Both the position numbers and the translations under genes were made by a program. The notes under the pieces were generated by a model that worked only from the letters and a program-made list of their open reading frames with translations, made no database searches and was not told the DNA's origin. DNA of 7,714 nt from an uncultured Magnetococcales bacterium (GTDB lineage: Bacteria; Pseudomonadota; Magnetococcia; Magnetococcales; Magnetaquicoccaceae), in contig CAIWLA010000010.1 of assembly GCA_903913345.1 (NCBI GenBank), positions 1 to 7,714 on the forward strand, in the 5' to 3' direction. Within the stretch, counting starts at the first letter, position 1, and each line of letters starts with the position of its first letter. Below, piece by piece: positions 6,993-7,714 of this stretch.

Positions 6993-7037
6993 GGCGCGCC
7001 TGGGCCCGAAATCATTATTTTTTTATTCAGAATCGGA

Positions 7038-7714
7038 ATGATGACAGACGAAACCCACTGGGATGTAATCGTGCTGGGGGCCGGGGCGGCGGGTTTGATG
7101 TGTGCCGGAGAGGCCGGTCGGCGGGGGCGCAGGGTGCTGGTGGTGGATCATGCGGCCCAACCCGGTGCCAAGATTCGCATTTCCGGGGGCGGGCGGTGCA
7201 ACGTCACCAATCGCCATCTGGACAAGAGCCATTATCTGTCCGAACATCCCGGTTTTTGCACGGCGGCTTTGCGCCAGTTTGGGGCCGACGACATGTTGCA
7301 GCGGTTGGCGCGGGCGGGCATTGGGGTGGAAGAACGGGAGGCCGGACACTATTTTTGTCTGGGTTCCGCCCAGCAGGTGGTCGACTTGCTCATGGCGGCC
7401 TGTGCGGCGGGTCAGGTGGCCTTCAGCCTGGGCAACCCGGTGCAACAGGCGGAGCGTGTCGAGGGGGGCTTTGCCCTTCAGACCGGGGCGGGCAGGTTGT
7501 GCAGCTCTTCTCTGGTGGTGGCCACCGGCGGGCTTTCTTTCCCCTCCCTGGGAGCCAGCGATTGGGGTCATCGCCTGGCCCGGCAATGGGGGTTGCCTGT
7601 GGTGTCGCCGCGACCCGGTCTGGTGCCGCTGGTGGTGCCTCGTGCCAGTTTTCTGGCGGCGGACAGCCTGGCCGGTGTGGCCGTGGAGGCGATGGTCCGC
7701 CATCAAAAGGTCTC
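7038..7714 (+). CDS. YhiN/HI0933-family FAD-dependent oxidoreductase (N-terminal part, cut by window edge)
   Basis: 225 complete codons run to the right edge; the family is about 400 residues long, so a little over half is present. An N-terminal FAD-binding Rossmann motif is clear: V-I-V-L-G-A-G-A-A-G-L at 10-20, with the ribose-contacting acidic residue expected near D37. The family-specific K-I-R-I-S-G-G-G-R-C-N-V-T-N lies at 45-58, S-A-Q-Q-V-V-D-L-L at 110-118, and V-A-T-G-G-L-S-F-P-S-L-G-A-S at 161-174, all matching remembered E. coli YhiN. These are flavoproteins of poorly defined substrate; related BaiN proteins act in bile-acid reduction, which should not be transferred here. Two adjacent ATGs (7038 and 7041) are possible starts; the upstream CGGA is a weak ribosome binding site, so neither is favoured. 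It follows the hairpin array, 206 bases after ilvD, in the same direction. Confidence 0.93.
   Translation, partial: MMTDETHWDVIVLGAGAAGLMCAGEAGRRGRRVLVVDHAAQPGAKIRISGGGRCNVTNRHLDKSHYLSEHPGFCTAALRQFGADDMLQRLARAGIGVEEREAGHYFCLGSAQQVVDLLMAACAAGQVAFSLGNPVQQAERVEGGFALQTGAGRLCSSSLVVATGGLSFPSLGASDWGHRLARQWGLPVVSPRPGLVPLVVPRASFLAADSLAGVAVEAMVRHQKV

Larger units (their letters stand above)
6902..7007. other. Tandem palindrome/hairpin array in the ilvD-yhiN spacer
   Basis: This cluster fills half of the 206-base intergenic region 6832-7037. It holds four successive inverted repeats with almost no bases between them (6902-6924, 6925-6945, 6948-6961, 6966-6992), followed by GGCGCGCC (6993-7000) and GGGCCC (7002-7007). 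It could be a REP/BIME-like repeat, a miniature element, a structured 3' UTR or RNA, or a protein-binding site. Bases 6832-6901 show nothing except the palindrome ATCATGAT at 6888-6895, and no gene is seen in the spacer. Confidence 0.7.

Noticed and set aside
6902..7007. CRISPR array
   Set aside because: The palindromic units differ in sequence and have no spacers of constant length, so there is no direct-repeat pattern.
6966..7024. Hairpin 4 plus the later T-run as an intrinsic terminator of ilvD
   Set aside because: The seven-T run begins 25 bases after the stem, too far for a rho-independent terminator, so it is not annotated as one.
7023..7706. 227-codon minus-strand frame opposite the YhiN-like gene
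   Set aside because: The plus frame shows FAD-binding and family motifs; the antisense frame is a His/Arg/Gln-rich shadow.

Overview
The window is gene-dense, bacterial, and fairly GC-rich (hand-counted 60-base lines run from about 50% to 72% GC). It carries seven genes: five on the minus strand in a tight row, and two on the plus strand. Gene content and Shine-Dalgarno use suggest a proteobacterium. A TPR-rich alphaproteobacterial or magnetotactic-coccus-like lineage is possible, but nothing here fixes the taxon.

Minus-strand row, read from about 4870 down to 1: a YciO-type protein of the Sua5/YrdC fold (4253-4870); an unrecognised 166-residue protein with a duplicated D-Y-x-V-E-G-V segment (3670-4170); a 599-residue OPT-family transporter (1854-3653); an unrecognised 183-residue protein with two membrane helices (1257-1808); and a protein with eight TPRs fused to a PRMT7/PRMT9-like methyltransferase, cut by the left edge (1-1208). 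Gaps are 82, 16, 45 and 48 bases and each gene has its own ribosome binding site, so an operon is plausible. The stop codon of the 166-residue gene is embedded in the ribosome binding site of the transporter gene, so those two are very likely translated from one message.

Divergent from this row, across a 116-base spacer with overlapping candidate promoters, lies ilvD (4987-6831), a full-length E. coli-type dihydroxy-acid dehydratase of valine/isoleucine/leucine and pantothenate synthesis. After it comes a 206-base spacer with four nearly abutting hairpins and two more short palindromes (6902-7007), then the start of a YhiN/HI0933-family FAD-dependent oxidoreductase (7038 to the right edge).

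The most interesting items are the TPR-PRMT fusion, which resembles the domain order of eukaryotic PRMT9; the hairpin array downstream of ilvD; and the unknown repeat-bearing protein coupled to the OPT transporter, which has an AC dinucleotide tract in its first codons.
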